In this document: positions 1-10,358 of the stretch, one piece after another
Layout: every line of letters begins with the position of its first letter
Numbering within the stretch: the first letter of the stretch is position 1
Assembly (NCBI RefSeq): GCF_026151205.1
Contig: NC_087073.1
Span: forward strand, 558,001 to 622,000
Length of the DNA stretch: 64,000 nucleotides
DNA from: Bolinopsis microptera
Lineage: Eukaryota; Ctenophora; Tentaculata; Lobata; Bolinopsidae
Direction of reading: 5' to 3'
Position numbers and translations under genes: made by a program
The notes under the pieces: generated by a model
Seen by the model: only the letters and a program-made list of their open reading frames with translations
Told to the model about the DNA's origin: nothing
The model's database searches: none

Positions 1-685
1 CGTTAGTGAATCCTCTGAGAATAGTTTTGGTGTGATTAGTAACGTAGATAACGTCATGTGCGGTATGGGAGAGAACAACAAAGTGTGTAGTAGTGGGAGC
101 GAGATAGTAATCGGTGATGGAGCACATGGCTGGAAGAATGAGATAATGAGAGACACGGTGAGAAGTGATAGTGGGGATAGTGATAGCAGTAGTGACGAGG
201 AGTTGTGGATGCCTGAGCAAGTGGAGAGAGGGAGTTTTGTGGTTCGAGAGAGTACCTTGTCTAGTCAGAATATTGATATTCCTGACGTACCTCTATCACC
301 GGAATATACACTTCCTTTCAGAACGGAAAGTCAGGACATTTCAATCCAACATGACCCTCAGACACCAGATAGGGTTAACACTCCGATTCACATTTCATCA
401 CCGATCCAGGGGACGGGATCAAGTTTTGGATCTTTCTACACACCCGGGTGGAGCAGAGGGGTTGAGGAACTTACATCCGGGATTATAGAGGATAGTTTAA
501 GTCCTGTCGAACTGGGGGAGAGCAACAATACACTAGCTTACCCACCCGATGAACAGAGTACGCCTGTAGCCAGTGGAGGACGTTCTCTTAGAAATAGAGC
601 TCAGTTAAAGAGGCCGGATTACTATAGACCGGTGTCAAGAATTAATGCTGTATTGAAGAGGGTAAAGAAAAAACTTGGGTTTTAG
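1..685 (+). CDS. C-terminal end of a Ty3/gypsy-like retrotransposon polyprotein (partial)
   Basis: The frame is open from base 2 to a stop at 683-685, so only the C-terminal 227 or so residues are in the window. The visible part is acidic and Ser-rich (a DSGDSDSSSDEE run). It ends in a basic tail with a GRSLRNRAQLKRPDYYRP stretch, which resembles the R-S-x-R-x(n)-P-x-YY ending downstream of integrase in many metazoan Ty3/gypsy Pol proteins. A non-coding tract, a minisatellite and a probable 3' LTR (2360-3138) follow in the same orientation, which supports a retroelement. No catalytic motif is visible, so the assignment rests on the tail and the context. Confidence 0.5.
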   Translation, partial: VSESSENSFGVISNVDNVMCGMGENNKVCSSGSEIVIGDGAHGWKNEIMRDTVRSDSGDSDSSSDEELWMPEQVERGSFVVRESTLSSQNIDIPDVPLSPEYTLPFRTESQDISIQHDPQTPDRVNTPIHISSPIQGTGSSFGSFYTPGWSRGVEELTSGIIEDSLSPVELGESNNTLAYPPDEQSTPVASGGRSLRNRAQLKRPDYYRPVSRINAVLKRVKKKLGF

Positions 686-1105
686 AGGATTGCTGGTCAC
701 GGGATGCCAGTTAACTAACTACCTGTTGCTCGGGCAGATACGACAATTGTTGCCATGTTATGCAGACTACCTGGAACCTGTGGAAGGTGGTCATCGTTGC
801 ATTTCTTATCTCCCGCCGTGCTTAGGGTATGCCTGGTGTCCTTGATATCAGTTGATATTGTTAGTGATGTCTGGTTTTTATTTTGAAGGGCTTGCTACCC
901 TGGAGAGTGGAGAGTTTGCTAGAGGTGGAGTTAGTTGTTGAACCGCGGAGAAGAGTAGAGTGTGGGTCACCTTAGTTCCGGTAGAGCATCGCTCCTGATG
1001 CCTAGGTTTGCCTTGAGATGACTGGATTTATCATGTGCCGATAAGGTTTAATCTAGATGATTTGACTTCATATCTATAAGTATGACGGTCTGCAGTGACT
1101 CATGT

Positions 1106-1810
1106 GAAGTTCGTAACTAGGTGTACGGAAAATGATTATGTAAGTATGTTCGTAACTAGGAGTACGGATATAATTATGTAAGTATGTTCGTAACTAGGAG
1201 TACGGATATAATTATGTAAGTATGTTCGTAACTAGGAGTACGGAGATAATTGTATACGTTATGTTCGTAACTAGGTGTACGGAGATAATTGTGTAAGTTA
1301 TGTTCGTAACTAGGTGTACGGAGATAATTGTATACGTTATGTTCGTAACTAGGTGTACGGAGATAATTGTATACGTTATGTTCGTAACTAGGTGTACGGA
1401 GATAATTGTATACGTTATGTTCGTAACTAGGTGTACGGAGATAATTGTATACGTTATGTTCGTAACTAGGTGTACGGAGATAATTGTGTAAGTTATGTTC
1501 GTAACTAGGTGTACGGAGATAATTGTGTAAGTTATGTTCGTAACTAGGTGTACGGAGATAATTGTGTAAGTTATGTTCGTAACTAGGTGTACGGAGATAA
1601 TTGTGTAAGTTATGTTCGTAACTAGGTGTACGGAGATAATTGTGTAAGTTATGTTCGTAACTAGGTGTACGGAGATAATTGTGTAAGTTATGTTCGTAAC
1701 TAGGTGTACGGAGATAATTGTGTAAGTTATGTTCGTAACTAGGTGTACGGAGATAATTGTGTAAGTTATGTTCGTAACTAGGTGTACGGAGATAATTGTG
1801 TAAGTGTAGG
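1106..1810 (+). repeat. 39-bp minisatellite in the retrotransposon 3' non-coding tract
   Basis: About 18 tandem copies of a 39-bp unit containing GTTCGTAACTAGGTGTACGG. The first copies are divergent and the later ones almost identical, which points to recent expansion on the 3' side. It lies between the polyprotein stop and the LTR, so it appears to be carried by the element. The 63-codon reading frame inside it is only a repeat artefact. Confidence 0.9.
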
Positions 1811-2359
1811 TTCGTGCCTAGATGTACGGTACCTGGATTAGGAGTATGGTTGTGGAGGACGTGTTCAACAACGGGTGGTGTGGACAGAGACGGTGGATGG
1901 TAGACGGTGCTACGACGTCGACAGAACAGCAGAAGAAGTAAGGGAAGTAGGATGGACAGTTTAGGAGAAGGACAGTTAGTAGGGTAGCAAGTTTTGTAAA
2001 TATTTTGAAGTAGTTGAAGCTTGTAACGTGAAGTGTATCACGTTAGTTTTTATAATTTATTTGTATTGTGTCACGAGAGATTTCACGTGTAATTTTAATT
2101 ATTCAGATTTGGTACGTGATGGTACACGTATTTTTTAAGTTTTATATTTTTGTAGCACGTGTAAATTTTTTAAAGGGTAGTTTTTTCGCGTGAGTTGCAT
2201 CACGGGGATTTTGTTGGTATTTTTATTTTTAGGGTGTTGTTTAAGAGGGAGTTTTAGGATTTTTTTAAGGATTTAGTAGGTAGGGGGGGATTTAGTCGAA
2301 TTTGTCAATACCTCTTGGAGATATTGACGAAATCGATTAAATTTTCCCGGGGGATATAG

Positions 2360-3138
2360 TGTAATATGTAGGCTAGTTGCAGCAGTTTTAGAGTAGTTTT
2401 AGCAGTTGTGTAGATTGTAATTTAGTGATTAATATGACCGTTAGTAATGAGTGTAGATTTAGGTAGTTAAGTGACCACGTGGTATCACGTGGCGCGTGTC
2501 GATAACGCATTTCTGGACACGTTAGGATTAGTTCTGGAAAAGCTTTTTAGGTGACGTGTTTAACTTTCAATAAAAGTGTTAACCGCTGATCTGGAACGAA
2601 CCCGGCGTGGCCCGTATTGCCACAGTTTATAGTTGTTAATTGTTGTTAATTAACCGTATATTTCATCTTCGAACGTTATTAATCGATTCAACTGTTTCCC
2701 TTGTTCAACACTAGCGTAGGAACGAATTGTACCACATTATACCGTTCAAATTAAAGTTGCCTCACCTATTTCCGTGTGGGGTAAATTAGTAAGCTTTCGA
2801 TACTCGAAGATCGTGTTTCAGTCTATTCAGAGTAAGTGGAAGTTCTAAGAGTTTAGTGTTTCTACTAGCGTTCGTAACGAGTTTATATTTCCCATTTGAC
2901 TCATATTCTCGATATTAACACCTTAGTATCCCTTTCTGTTAATTCCGTGTACGGTACTAGAATATCGTATTTGTTATATTAACGTAGAGTTCAATACTTA
3001 GATATTGTGAGGTATTGCGGTTGTCAGTCGCTAAGAACGACTGAGAGTATAGTGTGTAGTGTGAGAGGATTTGTGAGCAGACACCGTATACCATTGGTAC
3101 GCCCGGGAGGACTGGTCTAGGTGCCATCTTATTTTACA
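2360..3138 (+). mobile_element. Probable 3' LTR of the Ty3/gypsy-like element
   Basis: The segment begins TGTAATATG after a purine-rich stretch (CCGGGGGATATAG) and ends TTTTACA. The ends are therefore TGT...ACA, with TAGTGTAA/TTACACTA as a short inverted repeat across the borders. An AATAAA-type signal occurs near 2566. The length of about 779 bp is normal for an LTR. The 5' LTR is outside the window, so identity with a partner copy cannot be tested. The right border falls at the 3' end of the minus-strand PHD-AlkB ORF, suggesting insertion into it. Confidence 0.55.
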
Positions 3139-4627
3139 CTACCCCGATGATGATGCATGTGGCATTTCTGTTCAACGAATTCACGGATCTAAGTGTGATG
3201 CTGTAACGTAGCCCTTCTATATCACCTGCATCAATACGATGGTCGAACAGTGCTTGGCTATGACGTGTCATAACATACAAGGACCGTGGGTCACATTGCT
3301 GCTTGTGCTTATCAGTGCCTGTGTGAGAGTCAGAGAAAGAAACCTGACATGCAGAACCAAGCGAGACAGTGAATATTTTAGACTCTGGATGGATGGTAGC
3401 CTCGTCATCAGAGTGTCTAGGTAGCTTGCTGTCTGTTCCTTCAAACCGATTTACTAAGCAGCTGTTGATCTGAGGTAGATCACCCTGGCAGAACTCATTA
3501 TTGATTTTGTCAATGAGTTCCTTGAGAACCGATGGTATTGCCTGTGGCTTTTCAGATGACTTGGAACCTGGGTAATCATACCTTTCCCCATATGTTAGGC
3601 AGGAGCGGTCGTTCTCAACTTTGAAGTGACTGCTGTCCTTAACAAAAAGTTCTCCTAAATCATTTGCTGTTTGCTGATCAATGTAGTCATCTTTGAACAT
3701 TTCCACAGGTTTCTGCTCATGATTGGGTAGCTGCACAGGGACTGTAGGGACTGGAGAACGAAGGTGCTGAATAGGAGGTCCTGGATGCAATGGGGTGGGA
3801 GGAATGCAGGGGCCAGGATTGTGCAATGGCTGTAATGAGTCTAAGGATTGTTTCAATTCACTTATGCCTGCAGCTGCAGTGTGCTCATTGGCACAGAGTA
3901 CAGTGAGCTGTTCAGAGATGTCCTTCAGAAACTGCTCAGATGAAGCTGAGGGTGAGGATGGTTCTGTAGATGGTCTGGATGACAGAAGTTTCAGGTCCTT
4001 CTGAAGTTCGGCAATATTAGTATTGATTGATTCTAATGATTTGTCATGAAGCTTTATTTCATTATTTAGCCCATTAAGGGAGTTCTCTTTAAGAAGCAGG
4101 TGTTGAAGGTGAACGTCGAACTGGGAGAGAGTGTCAAGGTTCCTAGAGAACTGTTCGAAGTCAAATTTTTCAAGAGCTGAGCCTGCTGAGCTTGCTGATG
4201 CCACGAGTGCACTGACAGTTTCAAGATTCTTAACAGCTGTAGATGCTTCAAAATCTGAGTTGGCCTGTTGCAAAGCCCTTGTGTTCCTGCAGCTGTAACA
4301 AAATTCACCTCTCTGTTTCTTCAGTGTTGATACTGGTGCCACGAAGCAGTATGGGCACAGCCATTCTACCATGGAGTTGATAGCTGACCTCGTTATACCC
4401 TTCATAGACAGGCAGTCCACATGCCACTCTTGATGACACTTAGAACAGTCAATGAGGTAAACTTTACCGTTAAAAGAGCGTTGACATGGACATTTCTTCT
4501 TGTCCCTATGTTTCCTGTTTTCCTGATCTTCATTGTCCACTGTAGATTCAGCTAAAATGTTGCGAGACAAGCTATTAGATGTTTTAGGAGTACCTGAATT
4601 CTTCCTAGTATTTGTCGCCATTCTCAA
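3134..4627 (-). CDS. PHD finger - coiled coil - AlkB-like 2OG-Fe(II) dioxygenase protein, probably mobile-element encoded
   Basis: A 497-residue single-exon ORF. Residues 46-94 form a PHD-type zinc finger (CPC, CSKC, H, C, CPYC). About 150-240 is predicted coiled coil and 240-330 is Pro/Ser-rich. Residues 375-490 carry the AlkB-family signature: H405-x-D407, distal H463 in FDHRI, and the R-x5-R motif RYSITLR at 474-480. All metal and 2-oxoglutarate ligands are present, so activity on alkylated nucleic acid is plausible. PHD fingers are known in ORF1 of CR1-like non-LTR retrotransposons, and AlkB domains recur in repeated ORFs of invertebrates. An element ORF is therefore more likely than a host gene. 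The protein ends just after CIIIG at the probable LTR border, so the ORF may be truncated, for example before a following domain. Confidence 0.65.
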   Translation of the reverse strand: MRMATNTRKNSGTPKTSNSLSRNILAESTVDNEDQENRKHRDKKKCPCQRSFNGKVYLIDCSKCHQEWHVDCLSMKGITRSAINSMVEWLCPYCFVAPVSTLKKQRGEFCYSCRNTRALQQANSDFEASTAVKNLETVSALVASASSAGSALEKFDFEQFSRNLDTLSQFDVHLQHLLLKENSLNGLNNEIKLHDKSLESINTNIAELQKDLKLLSSRPSTEPSSPSASSEQFLKDISEQLTVLCANEHTAAAGISELKQSLDSLQPLHNPGPCIPPTPLHPGPPIQHLRSPVPTVPVQLPNHEQKPVEMFKDDYIDQQTANDLGELFVKDSSHFKVENDRSCLTYGERYDYPGSKSSEKPQAIPSVLKELIDKINNEFCQGDLPQINSCLVNRFEGTDSKLPRHSDDEATIHPESKIFTVSLGSACQVSFSDSHTGTDKHKQQCDPRSLYVMTRHSQALFDHRIDAGDIEGLRYSITLRSVNSLNRNATCIIIGVV

Positions 4628-5537
4628 ATCAAATATAAGTAATACTGACCAAATAGATCCGACTTGGGGTCGGCTCCCGTTAAGTGTTTTGTTTTGGAGG
4701 GGATTAGGACTTCAGAGTTGATGACCCTAGTAAAGTGTAGATGACCCTAATAGAGTGTAGATGACCCTTAGCTTAGTACGCCCCTTCTGGGGAGTTGTAA
4801 CATACCATTCCTGAACACTCAAATTATTTGTTATATAGTAGTGTTGAAAGTATTAAAACATTAAAGCTAAACTCATGAAATAAAAAAACACAATTAATTG
4901 TTAATATAATATTTGTGATTTCATAATTTCCTCGTGCATACTGCATTAGATCTATATTTAATTTTGTTTTGACTTCAGATGGTAGACTGCTGTACATTTG
5001 GAGGACTTTACCGCTTCGATGCGCCGCGCGAATCGAACTATCATTTTTGTTTTGCATCGTAGATTGTTGCTTTTATTTGGTTCGCAGAGCAACGATCTCG
5101 ATGGGTTGACATTTTTAATTAAATGTTTTAGTATTGACTCGCCTTTTACAGTAGTTTCGACATTTGTAGTTTTGTGTTGATGTTAATTATGTTGATGTAG
5201 AATTTAATGTCGATGTAGTATTTAATTGTGACATGATATACGATATTTTGCGCCAAAGCTGGCCGTCTTTGGTAATTGAGTGCACTGTTGACAGTTAGGC
5301 AAGCGATCCCAAAAGAAGATGACAGATGATTATGCTGTTGCCAACTGTACACTATTAGTTCCTACTGTAAATCCAAGCGAACCTGTATTTGCCTATAGTA
5401 GTATATTTGTTGACAACATAGCTGTGATCCAAAATGTGGAAAGGACTTTGGCCCCGTTCCGACAAAGAAGGTCATTCAAACAATGTATCCATTCAACAAA
5501 GAAAGAGCTTGTTATAACAATGTTATTAGATTAGATT
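4628..5537. other. No gene seen; short direct repeats
   Basis: AT-rich DNA holding three copies of a GTGTAGATGACCCT-type repeat at 4718-4770, probably part of the 5' region of the PHD-AlkB element. The small open frames here have no recognisable motif, and a stop lies just upstream of the retroelement fragment that follows. Confidence 0.5.
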
Positions 5538-6113
5538 AAGAATAATGACTCGCTGAGAGACACCTTTGCAGAACTAATGAGAACTGTGAAATGCAAGGAT
5601 GTGCAGACTGAGCCAGTTCTTCTTCCAGTTGATGGTCTACAGTTACCAAAGGGAACAGTCCTAGGAGACCAAGCCAGGCTGGACATTTCTGCAAGATCGA
5701 TTTGGAATGCTTCAGAGAGGGCATTTTTTGATGTAAGGGTATTTCATGCCCCAGCCCCCTCCAATGCAAGCAAACCGATACCAGCAATGTACCTGTCCCA
5801 TGAAAATGAGAAAAAGCGATGTTACAATGCAAGGGTTCTTGAAGTGGAGAAAGGAAGCTTCACACCTTTAGTGTTCTCGACTTCTGGTGGAATGGGTGGT
5901 GAAGCTGAGAGACTGGTCAAGAAGCTGGCTAGTAAGATGGAGTACCACACTGGCCAGAGGTACTCAGACGCTGTAGGATACATAAGAAAGCGCCTTCGCT
6001 TTGAAATCCTCAGAACAACAGTGATTTCTCTCCGTGGAGACAGAGGTGCGAGAAAAAACATTGTTGATATAAACAGTCTAGATCTTAACTTGGAGCCACA
6101 AGGCCAAGGGTAA
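5538..6113 (+). pseudogene. 5'-truncated retroelement ORF tail with a restriction-like nuclease signature
   Basis: About 190 codons in frame, starting before the first ATG at 5577, with an upstream in-frame stop. The text NNDSLRDTFAELM, then ARLDISARSIW, AFFDVRVFHAPAPSN, EKKRCYNARVLEVEKGSFTPLVFS and GGMGGEA matches the C-terminal block found in many repeated ORFs of cnidarians and sponges, downstream of a reverse transcriptase. The RLDI...FFDVRV pattern resembles the D...DV core of restriction-like endonucleases. The N-terminal part of the element is missing, so this is a dead 3' fragment. The exact clade (R2/NeSL-like or other) is not resolved. Confidence 0.6.
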
Positions 6114-6539
6114 AAAAAATTTTTGATTGTTAAGGGAATTTTTTGAATTCTTAAAGGGTTGATTTTATATAGGGTCATTGCTATATTATGTGTATATTGT
6201 TTGAATATTTTATTATTATACATCTTAAAATAATGACATGTTTTCGGTTTTAAAATATTCATAATGCCTTAACTGGATGTATTGGGAAAATTTGAAATCA
6301 TTGAAATCATTGATGTTCGAAACATTTTACCAAGCCAGGGTTTACATAATCGCAAGATCACAACATTTTAAAAAAATCATTGGGGTTTCGTATAAAGAGG
6401 TTCCACTTTAATTTTAGTAACGTGTCGTTTTGATATCACCAATGATCATCTGATGAAACTGACTTCATGGATACTATATTATGGAAAACCTGGTGTTGTT
6501 AACATTGTAGTATCAGAAAACGTCAGACTTTCGCAAATA

Positions 6540-6972
6540 GGCGACTTAAGGGGAGGGGAAGTTGTGTAACGAAGGGCCACGCTGACCCCGCTGTGCGTGT
6601 GGGCGTCATCTTAGGGGGCGCAAAATCATCGTTTGAAAGTGGGACAATTTTGAAAAACTTAACTGAGATACTAACAAAACTGCACGTTTTGCTCTAGAAA
6701 CACACTATTTTATAGATTTTACCAGCGTATCCTCTAAAATCACCTAATTTGTTCAATCGTAGGGAGGGACGTCGCACATACAGGATAGATGGGTCTTGAG
6801 AGCCTTCTTGAAAACATCTAGTCGAGAGATGGAGTGTATTCCAGATTTTAGGAGCAGTGTGAGAGAAAGCACCAGCTGTAGCCCTCAGTCTTGATAAAGG
6901 AGGGCGTTCCAGTAGGAAGAAGTCATTGTCCATTCTGACATGATGTTTACTGGTGTCCCTAATTTTGACCAT
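6540..6972 (-). pseudogene. 3' end of a non-LTR retrotransposon (ORF2 C-terminus plus 3' UTR)
   Basis: Minus-strand codons 6972-6694 read the usual LINE ORF2 ending: FFLLERPPLSRLRATAGAFSHTAPKIWNTL. This fits the common RAFSxxAPxLWNSLP tail before the stop. The 3' UTR (6693 to about 6540) contains a GC-rich block, GCTGACCCCGCTGTGCG on the plus strand. The same tail and UTR occur in the opposite orientation at 43850-44085, so both are 5'-truncated copies of one family. Confidence 0.65.
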
Positions 6973-7258
6973 TTTCCTAAGATATTATAATAAAATAATT
7001 TGTGATATGAGTACAAGTGATAAATTAATAAATTAATTTACACTCAAAAATGTACAAAATATACACAATTTTTACCTTGCAACACTGGTTCAGCGCACGG
7101 CTGATCGAAAAAAGCCCATATTTGGGCATACACATCAAATTTGATCGATTTTGGCCCATAAATTGGTCAAATATCAATATTTTTGAATGAAACCAACTTT
7201 ATATTTTAAAAGGTAAGCCTAACTACACATTCTCTATGACTAACGGCTCAATATCTAC

Positions 7259-7452
7259 CCAGCTGTGGATTCTGTGTTCGAATAATTGTAAAAAATGAGC
7301 AAAATCGCCCGCATCTCAGTTCGCGGTATTTGCAAAACTGATTTCGCTCAAAATAATAGAACTTAAAAGGTTTCAATATTTTTTCATGAAATTTTCAGAA
7401 GCAATTTTTTTCATTTTTTACGATTATTTGAACACAGAATCCACAGTTGGTA
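7259..7452. mobile_element. Inverted-repeat (MITE-like) element
   Basis: Arms at 7264-7305 and 7409-7450 are inverted copies of each other (GTGGATTCTGTGTTCGAATA and its complement, continuing for about 40 bp with a few mismatches). They enclose about 100 bp of non-coding DNA. No clear target duplication was found. Confidence 0.5.
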
Positions 7453-7486
7453 TTTTCATCAATTTCACAAAAACATCAGGGTGAAC

Positions 7487-7530
7487 CCCCCCCCCCCCCC
7501 CCGCGGCCGCCCCCCCCCCCCCCCCCCCCC
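7487..7530. repeat. Poly-C tract interrupted by GCGGCCG
   Basis: Two C runs flank a GCGGCCG core. A similar structure (C run, GCGCCG, C run) lies at 33458-33486. It resembles the C-run ends of the elements described below, but no partner G-run end was found nearby. Confidence 0.6.
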
Positions 7531-7661
7531 TTAACTCTTGTTATAAAGATCATGTACATAAAAAGCATGACACGTTTTTCAACATATTTTCTATGCAAAT
7601 TATGGTCTCACTGTGTGGAAAATCTGAACCTAATAAAATGTTTCTCACAGGACTGTACACG

Positions 7662-8351
7662 ATGCGATGTTTTGAGTTTCTTGTAAAATCTCCTGGTGCT
7701 AGCGATGCCCCATCCAAGGAATCATTGAAAGAAATATTCTCAGACGAAGCTAAGATAAAATCATATGATCCTCTCAGTGGACACATTACCTTCGAAACTT
7801 CTCAATCTGTTAATGTTGTAGAGAATATTTTACAAGAAAGATTTTCCCAAGTGAAATTAATTGGTCAAAGTAGTCTCTCCCTCACACAAGCTGCAGGAGT
7901 TGCCATCATTGGAGGGAAAGCTCGTGGAATTATCAGATTATTGGAGGATGAAAGTGGTTTACATGTTGAAGGAACCGTTACAGGGCTTCAGAAAGGGCCA
8001 TATAGTGTAAGTATCAATGAGTATGGTGATATATCAAATTCCTGTATTTCTACAGGTGACCCTATTTCTAAAAGTGGTGACAAAACGCCATGTGGACTAT
8101 TGGGAGAGATAGAAAGTGATGGTTCTAACGACACAAAGTTTGTTTTAAACTCAAGTGGTTTATCATTTATTGAGTGCATTGGGAGATCTTTAGTTGTTCA
8201 AAATAATGATGCTAGAATAGCATGTGGGATTGTTGGACGATCATCCGGTGTGTCAGAAAATAATAAAAAGATCTGTGCGTGTGATGGAACAGTCATCTGG
8301 GAGGAACAAGTCTTTGGGCCTTATGCTGTTGCTCCCCAGACCTCAGAGTAA
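7662..8351 (+). CDS. CCS: Copper chaperone for superoxide dismutase (CCS)
   Basis: A 229-residue protein of CCS layout. Residues 1-70 are the position of the ATX1-like domain I, 75-195 the SOD-like domain II, and 200-229 domain III. Domain II carries GRSLVV, IACGIVGRS and the paired cysteines C128/C188. Domain III keeps the CxC motif (C205, C207, in KKICACDGT) followed by IWEE, as in animal CCS. The SOD copper ligands are gone (HVH replaced by SVS; H120 position is Q). The MxCxxC copper site expected in domain I is also missing (KSPGASD in its place). The start is the ATG 12 bases after a TTTCTCACAG acceptor; an upstream in-frame ATG at 7593 lies before that acceptor. CCS loads copper and forms the disulphide of SOD1 in the cytosol. 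Confidence 0.9.
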   Translation: MRCFEFLVKSPGASDAPSKESLKEIFSDEAKIKSYDPLSGHITFETSQSVNVVENILQERFSQVKLIGQSSLSLTQAAGVAIIGGKARGIIRLLEDESGLHVEGTVTGLQKGPYSVSINEYGDISNSCISTGDPISKSGDKTPCGLLGEIESDGSNDTKFVLNSSGLSFIECIGRSLVVQNNDARIACGIVGRSSGVSENNKKICACDGTVIWEEQVFGPYAVAPQTSE

Positions 8352-9274
8352 GATGTGACAATACATATGTTTATTGTTTTTAAATTTTTTATATTAGATA
8401 TACAGGGGGCAAAAAGTCAGTACACATACGCTGGGGCTTAATTCTTTTTTCACGAGTAAAAGCAATAGAGTTTTTAAATTTTGTTAAATATGAGTAGTTA
8501 CAATATTATGATATCTGCAAAGTTACATGGCTATATGTTATGAGATCAAATGTACTGTCTTTTGGCTTCCTGCATTATTGTTTATATATTGATGTATCTA
8601 TTTATTTATCATAAAAATAAAAATATATATTAATTATCATAAAATAAGCCATGACTGAAAATTCTTGATTTTATGTTTGAGAGCACTACTATTTTATTAC
8701 ACAGTTCTTTTGCTAGTTCCGTTTAATATTTTGTATAGAGACCAATCATTTATGTCTATCAACAAAGCATGTTTTTGATAATAAATTCAAGTTAGTTTTT
8801 ACTAAAACCTTATTTTATTTATGATACAAGATGTGATGGTTTGGTAGCATAACTTATACTAGTTCAGATGATACTAATGTTCAAATAAAAATAATTACAT
8901 GTAGTTCGTAGAATGCCTGCAATTTGATTAAGAAGCATATGATTTATAGTCCATAGAATCAAAGTGTTTCAGATTTTGTGTCATAGATTTCAAAACGTAA
9001 AAGAATATAGTTTCCAAAACTCTCTATGTATGAATGTTGGATTATCTCAGCCATTTTCCAATGATTAAAAAATTGTTGTGTCATCGTTGTTAATGGCAAC
9101 CATGACAAAGTTTGTTGTTTCCCCAGTATTGCTATCTTTACGGTTTATTAGCAAATTCCTATTACTTTAATATATTGAAAACGGCTGTGGACTTATTTAG
9201 TGAACTTAAGTAACACTGGCACAAAATAAAATAGTAACCACATTCCCTCACAGCATGTACTACTGGAGTAATCT
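8352..9274. other. Intergenic, AT-rich; no gene seen
   Basis: 3' UTR-like DNA after CCS with several AATAAA-type signals (for example near 8615), then the 5' region of the next gene with a CCCTCACAG acceptor at 9245-9253. Confidence 0.5.
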
Positions 9275-9829
9275 ATGAGCAGTGCCACAAAAACAGACTC
9301 CGAAGAACACGAAGGTGTTTTTAAGTACCGTAAAAAGATATTAAAGTTAAAACTGTTGTTTGCAGCTGGAGTCGGTACTATTGGTGTGTTGGCTGGTTTC
9401 AAATACGGATACTCAAAATCAAAAGTAAAGCATGGCTCTTCAGAACTTGTCAAAGACAAAACTATTGAGGACCCCGTCAAGTTTGCTGGCAGAGCACTGA
9501 AAAGAGCAACTCTTATAACAGTAGGATGTTTCCTTGTTGTGATTGGGGGCATATCTATTGGGTTTGGTATTCGGTCCCCGACAGACCTTCGCAACATATC
9601 AAGAAGGAAATGGTTGGCTGAAAAAAATGGACTAAACACTCAGACTCAAGACGATGATGTTCCATCCGATACAAATGACTCTACTGGACCCATCTTTGAT
9701 GAAGTCAGTATCATATCAGAGCAAGAGGACTTAACTGTGGCCCTTGTTCATGAAGTCAGTTTCCCTGCAACTATGGACAATGAGATGATTGTGGATATAG
9801 CAGAAGAATTGAAAGATAAGTGGAAATGA
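9275..9829 (+). CDS. TMEM242-like two-pass membrane protein
   Basis: A 184-residue protein in one exon. Hydrophobic segments at about 27-46 (LLFAAGVGTIGVLAGF) and 79-101 (LITVGCFLVVIGGISIGFGI) suit two membrane passes. Between them is a basic loop, and after the second comes SPTDLRN, similar to the MNDFR motif that follows TM2 in TMEM242. The acidic C-terminal tail of about 70 residues is longer than in the vertebrate protein. TMEM242 is an inner mitochondrial membrane factor for ATP synthase assembly. The assignment rests on layout and short motifs only. The ATG lies 22 bases after a CCCTCACAG acceptor. Confidence 0.5.
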   Translation: MSSATKTDSEEHEGVFKYRKKILKLKLLFAAGVGTIGVLAGFKYGYSKSKVKHGSSELVKDKTIEDPVKFAGRALKRATLITVGCFLVVIGGISIGFGIRSPTDLRNISRRKWLAEKNGLNTQTQDDDVPSDTNDSTGPIFDEVSIISEQEDLTVALVHEVSFPATMDNEMIVDIAEELKDKWK

Positions 9830-10358
9830 GATCTCTGTTTTAATGCGTCGTTTTGCCTGCAAGTTAGTTCTCTTAGTGGTTGATTTTGGGCAGCGTGAAG
9901 TTAAATTATTTCTAAAAAACTACCATCTGGAATCAGCTTTGCAGAAATTAATTTTCATACAGTGGAAATCTACACGGAAAGTCATTGATGCTTAATCTGG
10001 CAGAGCTGGTCCTATAATCATTTGATACGAGATTTCCCGGACTGTAGTTTAGTGTTTTCATGTTTAAATAACTAATTGCACCTATTTGGGACTCAATAAG
10101 TAATGCTCAACCCCCAAAGTGTAAAGTGTTATTAACAGAACATAACTTCATCCCAAAACTGATTTTCTCGATGATAACTTGGGTTTCAATCAATTAAATA
10201 TGATGTCGTCTTTTTTTATAGCAGCCTACCTGAAATGATTATTGCCATACTTTGCCACTAGGCACAATCTTGTATATTCCAGTACTGCTGTATAATTATT
10301 ATTTTGTTTGGTTGATACTTTCAATAAAAAGCATTATCATTCAGGTGCTAGCAATACA

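Noticed and set aside
7487-7530. NotI-like GCGGCCGC in a C run as a cloning scar
   Set aside because: A similar but different GCGCCG core in a C run occurs at 33473, so a vector scar is less likely than a natural repeat; not proven either way.
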